In this document: positions 9,299-18,377 of the stretch, piece after piece
Layout of the letters: each line of letters opens with the position of its first letter
Numbering within the stretch: position 1 is the first letter of the stretch
Assembly (NCBI RefSeq): GCF_000800455.1
Contig: NZ_CP007456.1
Location: 496,001 to 560,000 of the forward strand
Direction of reading: 5' to 3'
DNA length: 64,000 nucleotides
Source: Bifidobacterium catenulatum PV20-2
Lineage (GTDB): Bacteria; Actinomycetota; Actinomycetes; Actinomycetales; Bifidobacteriaceae
The notes under the pieces: model-generated
Told to the model about the DNA's origin: nothing
Database searches by the model: none
The model's input: the letters and a program-made list of their open reading frames with translations, nothing else
Made by a program: the position numbers and the translations under genes

Positions 9299-9979
9299 TC
9301 AGGCGATGTCGGTGCCTTCGTCGCGGGTCGGCTCCTTGGACGGGTCGAAACCGGAGACGATGTACACCACGCGGCGAGCCGCGGACACGGCGTGATCGCC
9401 AAGACGCTCCATGAAGCGGCCGATCAGCACCACGTCAATGAGCTGCTGGTTGGTGCCGGACCAATCCTCGGACTGAGCCAGTTCGAAGGTCTTCTTGTGC
9501 AGTTCGTCGAGCTTGTCGTCGTTGATGATGATCTGCTCGGCGGTCTTGGTGTCGCGGTCAGACAGCATGGCCACGGTCTGATCGGCGACGTCGTTCAGAA
9601 ACGCCTGCATTTCGGTGAACAGCGGCTGGGCTTCGGCCGGCAGTGGGGAAGCCGGGTAGGTGCGGCGGGCGGCTTCGGCGATATGACGAGCCAGATCGCC
9701 CATACGTTCGAAAGTGGTGGCCAAACGCATGGTGGAAACAACCACGCGCAGATCGGTGGCAACCGGGTTCTGCTTAGCCAGCAGCTTCACGCACTGGTCG
9801 ACAACGCTGGCTTCGAGGGCATCGATTTCGATGTCGCCATCGATAACGGCCTGGGCGGCTTCAAGATTCTGGTTCAGCAGCGCGTCGCCGGCACCGTTGA
9901 TCGCCTTGCGAACGCCTTTGACCATGTGGTCGAGATCATCGGCAACAGCCTTGAGCTCTTCGTTGAAAATAACGCGCAT
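9299..9979 (-). CDS. phoU: Phosphate transport regulator PhoU
   Basis: Cytoplasmic negative regulator that couples the Pst phosphate transporter to the phosphate two-component system. The 226-residue product is all helical with two PhoU repeats (DDLDHMVKGVRKAINGAGDALL and MAIFERMGDLARHIAEA-type helix, then RFMERLGDHAVSAARR in the second half carrying the E/D metal ligands). The start ATG at 9979 is preceded by GAAAGG. It is divergent from the sensor kinase gene, with a PHO-box-like array between them; no pst genes are in this window. Confidence 0.95.
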   Translation of the reverse strand: MRVIFNEELKAVADDLDHMVKGVRKAINGAGDALLNQNLEAAQAVIDGDIEIDALEASVVDQCVKLLAKQNPVATDLRVVVSTMRLATTFERMGDLARHIAEAARRTYPASPLPAEAQPLFTEMQAFLNDVADQTVAMLSDRDTKTAEQIIINDDKLDELHKKTFELAQSEDWSGTNQQLIDVVLIGRFMERLGDHAVSAARRVVYIVSGFDPSKEPTRDEGTDIA

Positions 9980-10065
9980 GTGACTTGCCTTTCAATGCTT
10001 CACAATTTCAGGTCTGGTAATACCTTGCATAAGTCTATTAGAAAAACGCCATATTCATAACCAGC

Positions 10066-10114
10066 GTTCGTGTTGTTCCGTGAAAGTTCACCGGCGCGTT
10101 CACCTTGCGTTCAT
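10066..10114. promoter_or_regulatory. PHO-box-like array between phoU and the sensor gene
   Basis: GTTCACC at 10086-10092 and 10098-10104 and GTTCAT at 10109-10114 are spaced 12 and 11 bases; weaker GTTCG and GTTCC units lie at 10066 and 10075. Direct repeats of GTTCACC at 11-base spacing are the known actinobacterial PhoP/RegX3 box. This suggests phosphate control of phoU, the sensor gene, or both. Confidence 0.65.
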
Positions 10115-10170
10115 GAACGGGCTGTGGTGTCGTGGAGCATGAGAGCCGTAGGATATGCGAGAATGAAATC

Positions 10171-11352
10171 ATGGTTGAATCTTTGAGCTCGTGGTGGCGT
10201 TCATTGACGCACCGCAATGACGATGATGAGCATGATGCCGATGATGACACATTGGATGATGCCACCAATGCGTTGCTTTCCATGCTTCCGCTGGCTTCCA
10301 TTGTGGTCGATGAGCATGATGAGGTGATTCGCGCGCATCCTTCCGCATATTCGCTTGGTGTGGTGCGAGACGACGTCATCATCGAAGACAGTGTGCTTCA
10401 GACGGTACGCGAAGTGCGTTCCTTCGGTGGCAAAAAGCAGTTCGATCTGACCACCACCACCGCGTATGTTGCGCAACATACGCCGAAAGCAGGCAGGCTT
10501 TCCACTCGCCAAGCCGCGAAACAGGCGCTGATTGGGCAACAGCCAGCCAGCAAGCCCACGGCAACCGTGTCAAGGCCAAACTGGTTGAAAGTCATCGTCG
10601 GCAAACTCAGCGACAATCTGGTAGTGGTGCTGATCAGCGACGTCAGCGAAAGCGTACGATTCTCGCAGGTACGTGACTCCTTTATCACCAATGTGTCCGA
10701 ACAGCTGCTCAAGCCCACGCAATCGCTGGAACAATTGGCGGATATCGTGGAACAAGGTGGAACAAGCCAGCAGGATGTTGAGCGCAACGCCATGCAGCTG
10801 CGTCAGTCCTGCTCCCGCTTGGAGCATATGATTTCCGACCTGCTGCTGCTTATCAAGGCGCAGAAGCCGATCTTGCCGACCGCGGACAATCGCATCAATG
10901 TAATGGATTCGGTGCGGGCTGTGGTCAACTCCCATCGTGAGATGGCGGCGCAACGCAATATCACCATCGATATGAAGGGCGACGAAAGCTTGGAAATCAA
11001 TGGCGAGGCCGAACAGGTTCAGGCGGCGCTTGCCAAACTGGTTGAAAACGCCATCACCTATTCAAAGGACGGTTCGACGATCAACGTTGTGGCCAAAGCC
11101 AATGAGGAGGGCACGGAGGCGGTCATCAGCGTGCTTGATCGTGGTGCTGGCATTGCCATTGGCGAGCAAAGCCGCATTTTCGAGCGATTCTATCGTGGCG
11201 ATAATCAGAATGATCATTCCGGCGATGGCATTGGTTTGGGACTTGCGATTGTCAAGCATGTTGCGTTGACGCATCATGGTTCCGCTTCAGTGTGGAGCAG
11301 TCCGGGGCAGGGAAGCACGTTCGCGCTGGTATTGCCGTTGGCTGGGGAGTAA
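10171..11352 (+). CDS. SenX3/PhoR-like sensor protein lacking the phospho-acceptor His
   Basis: A 393-residue histidine-kinase-fold protein. Residues about 20-90 form a PAS-like input domain, with no membrane helix evident. The helical dimerisation domain reads FITNVSEQLLKPT where SenX3-type kinases have NVSHELKTP, so Glu replaces the phosphorylated His. The ATPase domain looks intact: N box LVENAITYS, G1 DRGAGI, F box FERFYRGD, G2 GDGIGLGLAIV. The start at ATG 10171 is my choice; the frame runs back to 10132. TAGGAT (10149-10154) is a possible -10. No response regulator gene is adjacent. It may act as a phosphatase, allosteric partner or pseudokinase in phosphate sensing. Confidence 0.85.
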   Translation: MVESLSSWWRSLTHRNDDDEHDADDDTLDDATNALLSMLPLASIVVDEHDEVIRAHPSAYSLGVVRDDVIIEDSVLQTVREVRSFGGKKQFDLTTTTAYVAQHTPKAGRLSTRQAAKQALIGQQPASKPTATVSRPNWLKVIVGKLSDNLVVVLISDVSESVRFSQVRDSFITNVSEQLLKPTQSLEQLADIVEQGGTSQQDVERNAMQLRQSCSRLEHMISDLLLLIKAQKPILPTADNRINVMDSVRAVVNSHREMAAQRNITIDMKGDESLEINGEAEQVQAALAKLVENAITYSKDGSTINVVAKANEEGTEAVISVLDRGAGIAIGEQSRIFERFYRGDNQNDHSGDGIGLGLAIVKHVALTHHGSASVWSSPGQGSTFALVLPLAGE

Positions 11353-11373
11353 TACGGAGTAATACAGGGAGAC

Positions 11374-11421
11374 AGCATGATGCCCGTCTTGCTTTCAATA
11401 AGGCAAGACGGGCATCATGCT
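11374..11421 (+). terminator. Terminator after the sensor gene, shared with DUF2530 gene
   Basis: A 19-bp perfect stem (AGCATGATGCCCGTCTTGC and complement) is followed by TTTTATTTAT on plus. Confidence 0.9.
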
Positions 11422-11458
11422 TTTATTTATGAAAAAATTCTCGGGGGTGTGTTGCCGG

Positions 11459-11713
11459 TTATTCCCCGAGACGTCGGTAGTCCCAACGGTCGAAATGCTC
11501 CCAAACCAGCATAAGTACGCCAATGACTGTGCCGGCCTCGCATACGGTCTGCGCACGCTCGGCGTTGATGCCGAATGCAAGCAATGCAATGCAGACGATC
11601 AGTGCGATGGCCCAAAGCGCGGTGCCGAACGTAAACACCTTGCGCAAATCCACTCGCACTGGTTTGGGGGAGGGCTTCCTCACGCTGGGGTCAATGATCG
11701 GAGCAATCTTCAT
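11459..11713 (-). CDS. DUF2530 small membrane protein
   Basis: An 84-residue protein with two membrane helices (FGTALWAIALIVCIALLAFG and VCEAGTVIGVLMLVW) and a C-terminal WEHFDRWDYRRLGE tail; the layout and tail match DUF2530, a small family seen across Actinobacteria, often beside serC. It begins 21 bases after the serC stop on the same strand, so the two are probably co-transcribed. No biochemical function is known. Confidence 0.8.
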   Translation of the reverse strand: MKIAPIIDPSVRKPSPKPVRVDLRKVFTFGTALWAIALIVCIALLAFGINAERAQTVCEAGTVIGVLMLVWEHFDRWDYRRLGE

Positions 11714-11734
11714 ATCGTCATACCCTACCTTGCG

Positions 11735-12877
11735 TCATAGATGTTCCACCACATAGTCGATGCAGCGGGTGAGCGCGTCGACGTCGCTTGGATCCACCGA
11801 TGGGAACACGCCGATGCGTAGTTGGTTGCGGCCCAGCTTGCGGTATCCGTTGGTGTCTACAATGCCGTTTTCGCGCAGTGCGGCAACCACTTGGGTGGCG
11901 CTGATGCGTTCGTCAAGGTCGATGGTGACCACGGCGTTGGAACGAGCGTTCTTGTCGGCGACGAACGGGGAAGCGTAATCGGACTTTTCCGCCCACTGGT
12001 ACAGCAGGGACGCCGACCTTGCGCAACGTGCCGAAGCCCAGGCGAGGCCACCGTTGTCGTTGAGCCAGCGCACCTGGTTTTCCAACATGATCAGCGTAGC
12101 CACGGCCGGAGTGTTGAGCGTCTGATCCTTGCGCGAATTCTCGATGGCCGAGGTGAGCGATAGGAACGGGGGAATCCAGCGGCGTGCGCCCGGAAGGTCC
12201 ACGCTTTTGGCGATGCCGTATGCGCGTTCGACCGCGGCGGGGGAAAGCACGGCGATCCACAGGCCGCCGTCGGAGCCGAAGGCCTTCTGCGGAGAGAAAT
12301 AATAGGCGTCGGTCTGGCTGATGTCGACCGGCAGCGCTCCGGCGCCGCTGGTGGCGTCGATCAGTGTGAGCGCGCCCTGTTCCTTGGTGCCTGCGATGCG
12401 TTTGACCGGTGCGGCAACGCCAGTGGAAGTCTCATTATGGGCCCAGCAGTAGGTGTCCACGTATTCCGTGAGCTCTGGCAGACGGTAGGTTCCCGGCTCT
12501 CCTGCGAAAATCTCCGGCTCCTCAAGGAACGGTGCGGATTGCGCTGACTTGGCGAACTTCGAGCTGAATGAGCCGTACGTGCCGAATGCGGCCTTGCGGG
12601 TGATCAGCGAGGCGCAGGCGATATCCCAGAACGCGCTGGCTCCGCCGTTGCCCAGCACCACTTCGTAGCCATCGGGAATCTGGAAGAATTCGGACAGTCC
12701 TTCGCGGATTGAGCCGACCACCTGCTTGATGGGAGTCTGTCGATGGGAGGTTCCCAGAAGATTACGGGCTCCCTTATCGAGCGCTTGGATTTGCTCCGGA
12801 CGGATTTTGGTCGGGCCAGAGCCGAAACGTCCGTCTTCCGGAAGCACGTTGGAAGGAATGGTCACAGTGTTCGTCAT
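11735..12877 (-). CDS. serC: Phosphoserine aminotransferase (mycobacterial type)
   Basis: PLP enzyme of serine synthesis: 3-phosphohydroxypyruvate plus glutamate to phosphoserine. The 380-residue product has the family N-terminus DGRFGSGPTKIRPEQ, ASAFWDIA, and the PLP-lysine motif YYFSPQKAFGSDGG (Lys198). On the minus strand TACCCT lies 8 bases before the ATG with no ribosome site, another leaderless pattern. GTCATGAC occurs twice around the start region (12872-12897), possibly an operator. Followed by the DUF2530 gene. Confidence 0.94.
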   Translation of the reverse strand: MTNTVTIPSNVLPEDGRFGSGPTKIRPEQIQALDKGARNLLGTSHRQTPIKQVVGSIREGLSEFFQIPDGYEVVLGNGGASAFWDIACASLITRKAAFGTYGSFSSKFAKSAQSAPFLEEPEIFAGEPGTYRLPELTEYVDTYCWAHNETSTGVAAPVKRIAGTKEQGALTLIDATSGAGALPVDISQTDAYYFSPQKAFGSDGGLWIAVLSPAAVERAYGIAKSVDLPGARRWIPPFLSLTSAIENSRKDQTLNTPAVATLIMLENQVRWLNDNGGLAWASARCARSASLLYQWAEKSDYASPFVADKNARSNAVVTIDLDERISATQVVAALRENGIVDTNGYRKLGRNQLRIGVFPSVDPSDVDALTRCIDYVVEHL

Positions 12878-13060
12878 GACAACCTAGGGTAGTCATGACG
12901 GTCGGATTGTGCGTGGTGATGACCGCTTTTCGGAACCATGACGTGGCGATGATGACTGCGATATCCCGGTGTCGGTGTAGCCTGAGCTTCCGTGACGGTT
13001 CTGTAACCACGCGGTCATAAGCCTGCTGTGGTTGAAGTAATCCGCAAGGAGTGTTGATAT

Positions 13061-14002
13061 ATGAGGCATGCGGCGCATAAAGCTGCCAAGGTTTCGAATG
13101 AGCGTTTCAGCGTTGCCAAGGCGCTGTTCACCTCGAGCCGCGGTTCCCACACCGCCAAGGCCGTTCGTATGGTCCAGCTGGCAAATGGTGGGGGTGCCGT
13201 TGTGGGTCTTGAGCCTGCGGTTGCCGAAAAGCTGAATGAAGTGGCTCCGATGAGCCGCCGCGCCATGCGTGAGGCCGCTCGTGTAGCCGGTCGTCGCTCC
13301 GCATTCATGGCTTCCGCATCGCTGGCTGCGTTGGTCGGCACTGCGGCCACTGCCATGGCGGTCGGTCAGCAGAATGCGTCTGAAATGTCTTTTGCCGACA
13401 ATGCCACCACTACCACGCAGATGAAGCGTGTCTCCGACGATGCGGCATCCCGTTCCGAGTCCCGTAGCGGTCTAGACGCTCTGGCCTCCACCAGCAATAG
13501 CGGTGATTGGCAGCTTGGCGAAACCAGTTCCTCCATGGACACGAATCTTCTGTCAAAGTCCATTGCCGACAATCCCAATGTCGCCGTTCTCATGGATCAG
13601 GACGCCGGTCTTCTTCCTTCGGGCTTCAATCCGAACCACGGCACCGGTGATACCGGCAATGACTACCCATACGGTCAGTGCACATGGTGGGCGTATACTC
13701 GTCGTGCACAGCTTGGCCTGCCTGCCGGGAGCCATTTTGGCAATGCACGGAGTTGGGGTGATTCCGCTCGCGCTCTCGGCTATTGGGTTGATAACACGGC
13801 ACGCCATGTTGGCGATATCGTGGTATTCGCTCCAGGCCAACAGGGTGCGGACAGCTATTACGGGCATGTCGCGATTGTCGAAGGAGTGAATGCCGACGGT
13901 TCGATCAAGATTTCGGAATCCAACGTCAAGGGTCTTGGCGTGATTTCCGATCGTACGTTCACTGCGCAGGAAGCTTCGCAGTTGACATATATTCATTACT
14001 GA
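13061..14002 (+). CDS. Secreted or anchored CHAP-domain peptidoglycan hydrolase
   Basis: Probable amidase/endopeptidase acting on peptidoglycan. The 313-residue product has an unusually long basic N-region (about 80 residues) before one hydrophobic segment (about 85-103), which may be a late signal or a membrane anchor. A Ser/Thr-rich spacer leads to the CHAP domain: YPYGQCTWWAYTRR with catalytic Cys207 and YYGHVAIVEG with His269. The start is set by AAGGAG nine bases before ATG. The next gene encodes another cell-wall hydrolase, but each has its own upstream region. Family certain; the bond cut is not. Confidence 0.9.
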   Translation: MRHAAHKAAKVSNERFSVAKALFTSSRGSHTAKAVRMVQLANGGGAVVGLEPAVAEKLNEVAPMSRRAMREAARVAGRRSAFMASASLAALVGTAATAMAVGQQNASEMSFADNATTTTQMKRVSDDAASRSESRSGLDALASTSNSGDWQLGETSSSMDTNLLSKSIADNPNVAVLMDQDAGLLPSGFNPNHGTGDTGNDYPYGQCTWWAYTRRAQLGLPAGSHFGNARSWGDSARALGYWVDNTARHVGDIVVFAPGQQGADSYYGHVAIVEGVNADGSIKISESNVKGLGVISDRTFTAQEASQLTYIHY

Positions 14003-14124
14003 TTCCTCTGTTTTCGTTAATTTGCGCTTGCCATCCCTTTTTTGGCATAGCGTGATCACGTCGGCGTGTCGCATGATATGACACTGTTCTGATTGTCTTG
14101 CTGTTCTGTTGCAGGGGAACGTTT

Positions 14125-14901
14125 ATGGTAGCTTCAGACACGATGAATATTGCTAAACGTTTCACGAGTATCTTCGCCGTTGTTGCTGTGTCTGCCTCGT
14201 TGGGTGCGGCAGTTCCGGCCGCAAGCGCAGACGGTGCTATGGCTGATACCACGGTAACCGCTACACGTTCTTTCCCGAAGACCACCGCGACCAAGCGTGA
14301 TTTTCTCGCCGAGCACACATCCACGGATGTTGAGTCCAACGCCGATTGGGGTGGCATCGAAAGTTTGAATGTTCCCCAGACCGAGTCTCAGGCGGAAAAG
14401 GACCGAAAGGCTCAGGAGCAAGCTGAGGCTGAAGCTCAGGCTCAGGCACAGGCGGCTCAGTCTCAGGCTCAGGCGCAGACGCAGGCTGAAGCTCAGACTG
14501 CCAGCCGTTCTTCCGAACGTGCCGACATCAGTAGCGTTCCTACGGCTCCTGCGAGTGCCACTGGTCAGGCATTGGCCGACTATGCTCTGCAGTTCCAAGG
14601 CTATCCGTATGTGTCTGGAGGCAATACTCCGTCCGGCTGGGATTGCTCTGGCTTCGTACAGTGGGTGTTCGCCCAGTTCGGTGTAAGCCTGCCGCATTAT
14701 TCCGGTGCCCAGATGAGCGTTGGAACGGCTGTCGGAAGCATTGCCGAAGCAGCTCCTGGGGATATCATCGTCAATACTCAGCATGCCGCGATCTATATTG
14801 GCAACGGCATGGTGATCAACGCGCTGAATCCGGCTCAGGGAACGCAGGTCACTTCGCTGGCCGTGTTCTCAGGTGGCTATGCGATTCGTCGTGTGCTCTG
14901 A
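14125..14901 (+). CDS. Secreted NlpC/P60 peptidoglycan endopeptidase
   Basis: Cysteine peptidase that cuts peptide stems of peptidoglycan. The 258-residue product has a signal peptide (KRFTSIFAVVAVSASLGAAVPAASA), a highly repetitive Gln/Ala/Glu helix (about 85-130) that probably spans the wall, and a C-terminal NlpC/P60 domain with Cys174 in GWDCSGFVQW and His220 in QHAAIYIG. ATG 14125 has AGGGGAA upstream; the frame extends to 14098. The promoter region holds the 12-mer CGGCGTGTCGCA at 14062-14073. Closed by its own terminator. Confidence 0.93.
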   Translation: MVASDTMNIAKRFTSIFAVVAVSASLGAAVPAASADGAMADTTVTATRSFPKTTATKRDFLAEHTSTDVESNADWGGIESLNVPQTESQAEKDRKAQEQAEAEAQAQAQAAQSQAQAQTQAEAQTASRSSERADISSVPTAPASATGQALADYALQFQGYPYVSGGNTPSGWDCSGFVQWVFAQFGVSLPHYSGAQMSVGTAVGSIAEAAPGDIIVNTQHAAIYIGNGMVINALNPAQGTQVTSLAVFSGGYAIRRVL

Positions 14902-14925
14902 GCGAACATACGGTTTGATTTTTTT

Positions 14926-14955
14926 AAGGCGTATCCTTTCGGGGATACGCCTTTT
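14926..14955 (+). terminator. Terminator of the NlpC/P60 gene
   Basis: AAGGCGTATCC/GGGATACGCCTT stem with a short loop, followed by TTT. Confidence 0.9.
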
Positions 14956-15065
14956 TGTATGGAAAAGACCGAGTCGTTGCTGACAAAACCGCATGTCGCG
15001 CGGTATGGTGGAGCCTAGAGGCAATGCATGGTGGCGTTGCCGAGGTGATTCAAGGAGGTCGTCTC

Positions 15066-16100
15066 ATGATTAATGACAAGGCAATCCTCGTTGGTGTTGA
15101 TGGATCCCACGCCAGCTACAAGGCCACGTGGTGGGCTGCGAATTATGCGAAGCATGCGGGATTGACGTTGCAAATCGTATGTGCGTACTCGTTGCCGAGC
15201 TATGCCGCTGTCTCCTTTGACGCGACGTACACCGCCATGGGAGACGACAATGCGGCCCACAACGATGCTCAGGAGATTCTGTCGAAGGCCAAGGCCATCG
15301 CCGATGAGCAGGGCGTTGAGGCGACGACCCTCATCGTCACGGGCGATCCGGCGTCCGTGTTCGTGGAACTGTCTCGCAACTATAATCTCATCGTCATCGG
15401 CAATCGTGGCAAGGGCGGCTTGGCGGAACGTCTGCTGGGTACCACCAGCTCCAGTCTGCCGGCATATGCGTACTGCCCGATCGTGGTGGTGCCGTACACC
15501 GACGATGATGGCAATCTGATGCATTTGAACAACACCATTACCAAGGTGGCCGTCGGCTCCGACGAATCCAAGTGGGGTTTGAAGGCTCTTGAGATTGCGG
15601 CTGATTTCGCCGCCGCATGGGATGCCGAGCTTGACGTTATCTCCGCGGTGCCGAATATGAAGGGTTCCGACGATGAAGGCGTGATGGCTTCGTTCAAGGA
15701 TGATCTTGAAGTGCGTATCAAGCCGCTTGAGGAAGCCCATCCGGATTTGAAGATCAACAAGCAGATCGTGCCTGGCCCGGCAGTTGGCGCGCTGACCAAG
15801 GCCAGCTACGATCACGACGTCGTCGTGGTCGGTTCCCGTGGCCGCGGCGGCTTCACTGGTCTGCTGCTCGGCTCCACCAGCCAGGGCTTGCTGCAGCATG
15901 CGGTCGGCCCGGTGTATGTGGTGCCCCGCAAGTATGTCGAGGCTGCGGAAACCCGTCTTGATACGGTTCCGAGCTCGCCGGCCGAGGTCAAGCCGAAGGC
16001 ACTCGACGATATCAAGGGTGTCGAAGAGGTGCCGGTCGCCAAGGCCGAGCCGGAAGTGGTCAAAGCCATCGAAACCAAGATCGACCCGGAACGTCAGTAA
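15066..16100 (+). CDS. Tandem universal stress protein (two UspA domains)
   Basis: A 344-residue cytoplasmic protein with two Usp domains. Domain 1 begins KAILVGVDGSHAS and ends with the ATP-binding loop GNRGKGGLAERLLGTTSSSL; domain 2 begins KVAVGSDES and ends GSRGRGGFTGLLLGSTSQGL. Both G-2x-G-9x-G(S/T) loops are intact, so it is predicted to bind ATP. A Pro/Val/Glu-rich tail of about 50 residues follows. The start has a near-ideal AAGGAGGT seven bases before ATG 15066. Single gene with a bidirectional terminator. Likely induced by stress, but the sequence does not show how. Confidence 0.94.
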   Translation: MINDKAILVGVDGSHASYKATWWAANYAKHAGLTLQIVCAYSLPSYAAVSFDATYTAMGDDNAAHNDAQEILSKAKAIADEQGVEATTLIVTGDPASVFVELSRNYNLIVIGNRGKGGLAERLLGTTSSSLPAYAYCPIVVVPYTDDDGNLMHLNNTITKVAVGSDESKWGLKALEIAADFAAAWDAELDVISAVPNMKGSDDEGVMASFKDDLEVRIKPLEEAHPDLKINKQIVPGPAVGALTKASYDHDVVVVGSRGRGGFTGLLLGSTSQGLLQHAVGPVYVVPRKYVEAAETRLDTVPSSPAEVKPKALDDIKGVEEVPVAKAEPEVVKAIETKIDPERQ

Positions 16101-16119
16101 ATTCAATAAATATATATAA

Positions 16120-16163
16120 AAATGGCGATTGCGGCGCTGTGAAAAGCGTCGCAATCGCCATTT
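16120..16163. terminator. Bidirectional terminator between usp and osmC-like genes
   Basis: AAATGGCGATTGCG.CGCT/AGCG.CGCAATCGCCATTT is followed by ATTTTTT on plus; A-rich sequence precedes it, serving the minus strand. Confidence 0.88.
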
Positions 16164-16195
16164 ATTTTTTAAAAAATCTTTTTACAAAGAAAACA

Positions 16196-16609
16196 TCAGT
16201 GCTTGATGGTGACGTTCATACGGACCGGAGTTTTCTCCACGTACGTATGCTTCACCGTGCAGCCCTTGTCAATATGACGGGTGACACGTTCCTTGAATTT
16301 CTCGGCATCCTCGTCGTTCAAGCCGGCGTCGGAAGCGTCGATGACCACCTGCTCGTCGAAACCGATATAAGCGTCGTTGTCGGCGTCATAGGTGCCATCC
16401 ACAACGATTTTCGCACCCTTGCCCTCGCCCAGCGTATGTTCGACGGCGAACTGGCTCGACAGTGCGGCACAGCCGGCCAAAGCGATTTTCATCAGGTCTC
16501 CAGGCGTGAACTGGCCACGGCCTTTGCCGAACTTGATATGCGCGCCATCTTCGCTGAACGCATCCCAGGAACCGTCTTTGTTACGCTCGACCCACAGCCT
16601 TTTGCCCAT
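16196..16609 (-). CDS. OsmC-family peroxiredoxin-like protein
   Basis: A 137-residue OsmC/Ohr-fold protein, probably a thiol peroxidase for organic hydroperoxides. It has the first family cysteine in ALAGCAALSSQFAVEH and the second in HIDKGCTVKHT. The start ATG is preceded by GAGGAG. Convergent with the universal stress protein gene and sharing its terminator. It is shorter than Ohr, and which hydroperoxides it reduces is not visible. Confidence 0.88.
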   Translation of the reverse strand: MGKRLWVERNKDGSWDAFSEDGAHIKFGKGRGQFTPGDLMKIALAGCAALSSQFAVEHTLGEGKGAKIVVDGTYDADNDAYIGFDEQVVIDASDAGLNDEDAEKFKERVTRHIDKGCTVKHTYVEKTPVRMNVTIKH

Positions 16610-16742
16610 GGTGAACTCCTCATCGTCTTGCCGGGAGCGCCATTCGCTCCTCGCCTACATACCTAATGTAATCCATTGATGTCCATTCACCGTGAAGCAT
16701 TCCGAAAAGCGTAGGAAACATCAACGCGCGGGCGGTATATGC

Positions 16743-16770
16743 TTGACCTGCGATTCTGTGCTGTTAAGCT
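16743..16770 (+). promoter_or_regulatory. thyA promoter (leaderless)
   Basis: TTGACC, 16 bases, TAAGCT, then the thyA ATG 7 bases later. There is no ribosome site. Confidence 0.65.
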
Positions 16771-16777
16771 TGCAATC

Positions 16778-17650
16778 ATGGCTTTGACACCTGAACAACT
16801 TGCAGATATTCGTACTCGCATTCCGGCGCGCCCGGAAACCGACATTCCCATGCCATATGAGGATTTGGTGCGTCGTATCCTGACGGAGGGCACGTTGAAG
16901 TCCGATCGCACGGGCACTGGCACCATCAGCCTGTTCGGACAGCAGATGCGATTCGACCTGAGCGAGTATTTTCCGCTGCTTACCACGAAAACGGTGTTTT
17001 TCAAGGGACTTGCCTATGAGTTGCTGTGGTTCCTGAAGGGTTCCACGAACGTGCGTTGGCTGCAGGAACATAATGTGCATATTTGGGATGAATGGGCCGA
17101 TGAGAACGGCGATTTGGGTCCCGTGTATGGTGCGCAGTGGCGCAGCTGGCCGGCGCCTACGCCTGATGATCCGAATCGCACCATCGATCAGATCAGCAAT
17201 GTGCTCGATCTGGTCAAGAACCATCCGGATTCCCGCCGTATGGTCGTATCCGCATGGAATCCGGCCGAAGTGGAGAATATGGCGTTGCCGCCATGCCACG
17301 CGCTGTTCCAGTTCTACGTGGCGGATGGCAAACTTTCATGCCAGCTGTACCAGCGTTCCTGCGACATGTTCCTCGGCGTGCCGTTCAATATCGCGTCCTA
17401 TTCTTTGCTGACGCTAATGATTGCCCAGCAGGCAGGACTGCAGCCGGGGGAGTTCGTGTGGACGGGCGGCGACTGCCATGTATACGACAATCACATCGAT
17501 CAGGTTCTGGAGCAGTTGAGCCGCAATCCATATCCGTATCCTCAGATCCGCATTAACAAAGCCGCTTCTCTGTTCGATTACGATTACAGTGATTTTGAAA
17601 TCGTCGGCTACCGGCACCATCCAACCATCAAGGCGCCGGTGGCGGTCTGA
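16778..17650 (+). CDS. thyA: Thymidylate synthase
   Basis: Methylates dUMP to dTMP using methylene-tetrahydrofolate, producing dihydrofolate that the next gene's enzyme recycles. The 290-residue product has the Arg loop [14 protein letters not shown], the catalytic Cys in [14 protein letters not shown] and [19 protein letters not shown] 16778 is chosen from the leaderless promoter directly upstream; the frame extends to 16739. dfrA follows after 57 bases with its own ribosome site, so the two are likely one transcript. Confidence 0.97.
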   Translation: MALTPEQLADIRTRIPARPETDIPMPYEDLVRRILTEGTLKSDRTGTGTISLFGQQMRFDLSEYFPLLTTKTVFFKGLAYELLWFLKGSTNVRWLQEHNVHIWDEWADENGDLGPVYGAQWRSWPAPTPDDPNRTIDQISNVLDLVKNHPDSRRMVVSAWNPAEVENMALPPCHALFQFYVADGKLSCQLYQRSCDMFLGVPFNIASYSLLTLMIAQQAGLQPGEFVWTGGDCHVYDNHIDQVLEQLSRNPYPYPQIRINKAASLFDYDYSDFEIVGYRHHPTIKAPVAV

Positions 17651-17707
17651 GAGTCGTCGCCAGACGTTAGACTACTGACCCTAGTTCGACTTCAAGGAGT
17701 GAGTGAA

Positions 17708-18373
17708 ATGGAGCATGACAGTAGCTGCAGTGGCTATCACGAACCCGAGCCCGGACTTGCCGGGCTTGAGAACGAGGAGGATTGGGGTGATGATTTCCCC
17801 AAGACGTTCTCGGTGAATCTGATTTGGGCGCAGGCCTGTGACAAGGAAGGTCATGACGGCGCCATCGGATTCGAGGGTGGTATGCCGTGGCATCTGCCCG
17901 AAGATATGAAGCGTCTCAAGGAGCTTACCGTCTCGCATCCGGTCATCATGGGGCGCAAGACGTGGGAATCCCTGAGCCCGAAGTATCGTCCGTTGCCGAA
18001 TCGCGACAATATCGTGGTTTCGCACGATTCGTCTTATAGGGCGCCTGGAGCGACCGTGGTCGACAGTTTGGATGATGCGCTTGATCTGGCCCGTCAGGAA
18101 GCCATTCCGGATGATGGTCTCGACCGCAGCGAAATCTGGATCATCGGTGGCGGTCAGCTGTACCACGAGGCGATGCCGTTTGCGGACAAGGCATATGTGA
18201 CGCAGATCAGCATGCACGTTGACGCCGACACCTATGCGCCTGACATCAAAGGCCTGGTGGAATCCGGGGCATGGAAGGTGGCCGAGGAAGGCGTATGGCA
18301 GGGCACTACGAAGGGTTCCGACGACATCGCCGGATTCCGTTTCATAACCTTTGAAAGAAATCACGAGGAGTAA
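17708..18373 (+). CDS. folA: Dihydrofolate reductase
   Basis: NADPH-dependent reduction of dihydrofolate, functionally paired with thyA. The 221-residue product is longer than the usual 160-170 because of an acidic N-terminal extension of about 35 residues before VNLIWAQA. Core motifs are GFEGGMPWHLPEDMKRLKEL (substrate site), MGRKTWESL (NADPH) and IIGGGQLYHEAM. The start at ATG 17708 is set by AAGGAG 8 bases upstream; GTG 17699 is in frame but overlaps that site. It is followed 4 bases after its stop by the phosphatase gene. Confidence 0.95.
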   Translation: MEHDSSCSGYHEPEPGLAGLENEEDWGDDFPKTFSVNLIWAQACDKEGHDGAIGFEGGMPWHLPEDMKRLKELTVSHPVIMGRKTWESLSPKYRPLPNRDNIVVSHDSSYRAPGATVVDSLDDALDLARQEAIPDDGLDRSEIWIIGGGQLYHEAMPFADKAYVTQISMHVDADTYAPDIKGLVESGAWKVAEEGVWQGTTKGSDDIAGFRFITFERNHEE

Positions 18374-18377
18374 ACCC

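Noticed and set aside
12880..13060. ydaO-type c-di-AMP riboswitch before the CHAP gene
   Set aside because: Such riboswitches precede cell-wall hydrolases in Actinobacteria, but the conserved core is not present here.
15015..16154. 379-codon minus frame opposite the universal stress gene
   Set aside because: Shadow frame; the plus-strand gene has a strong ribosome site and both Usp domains.
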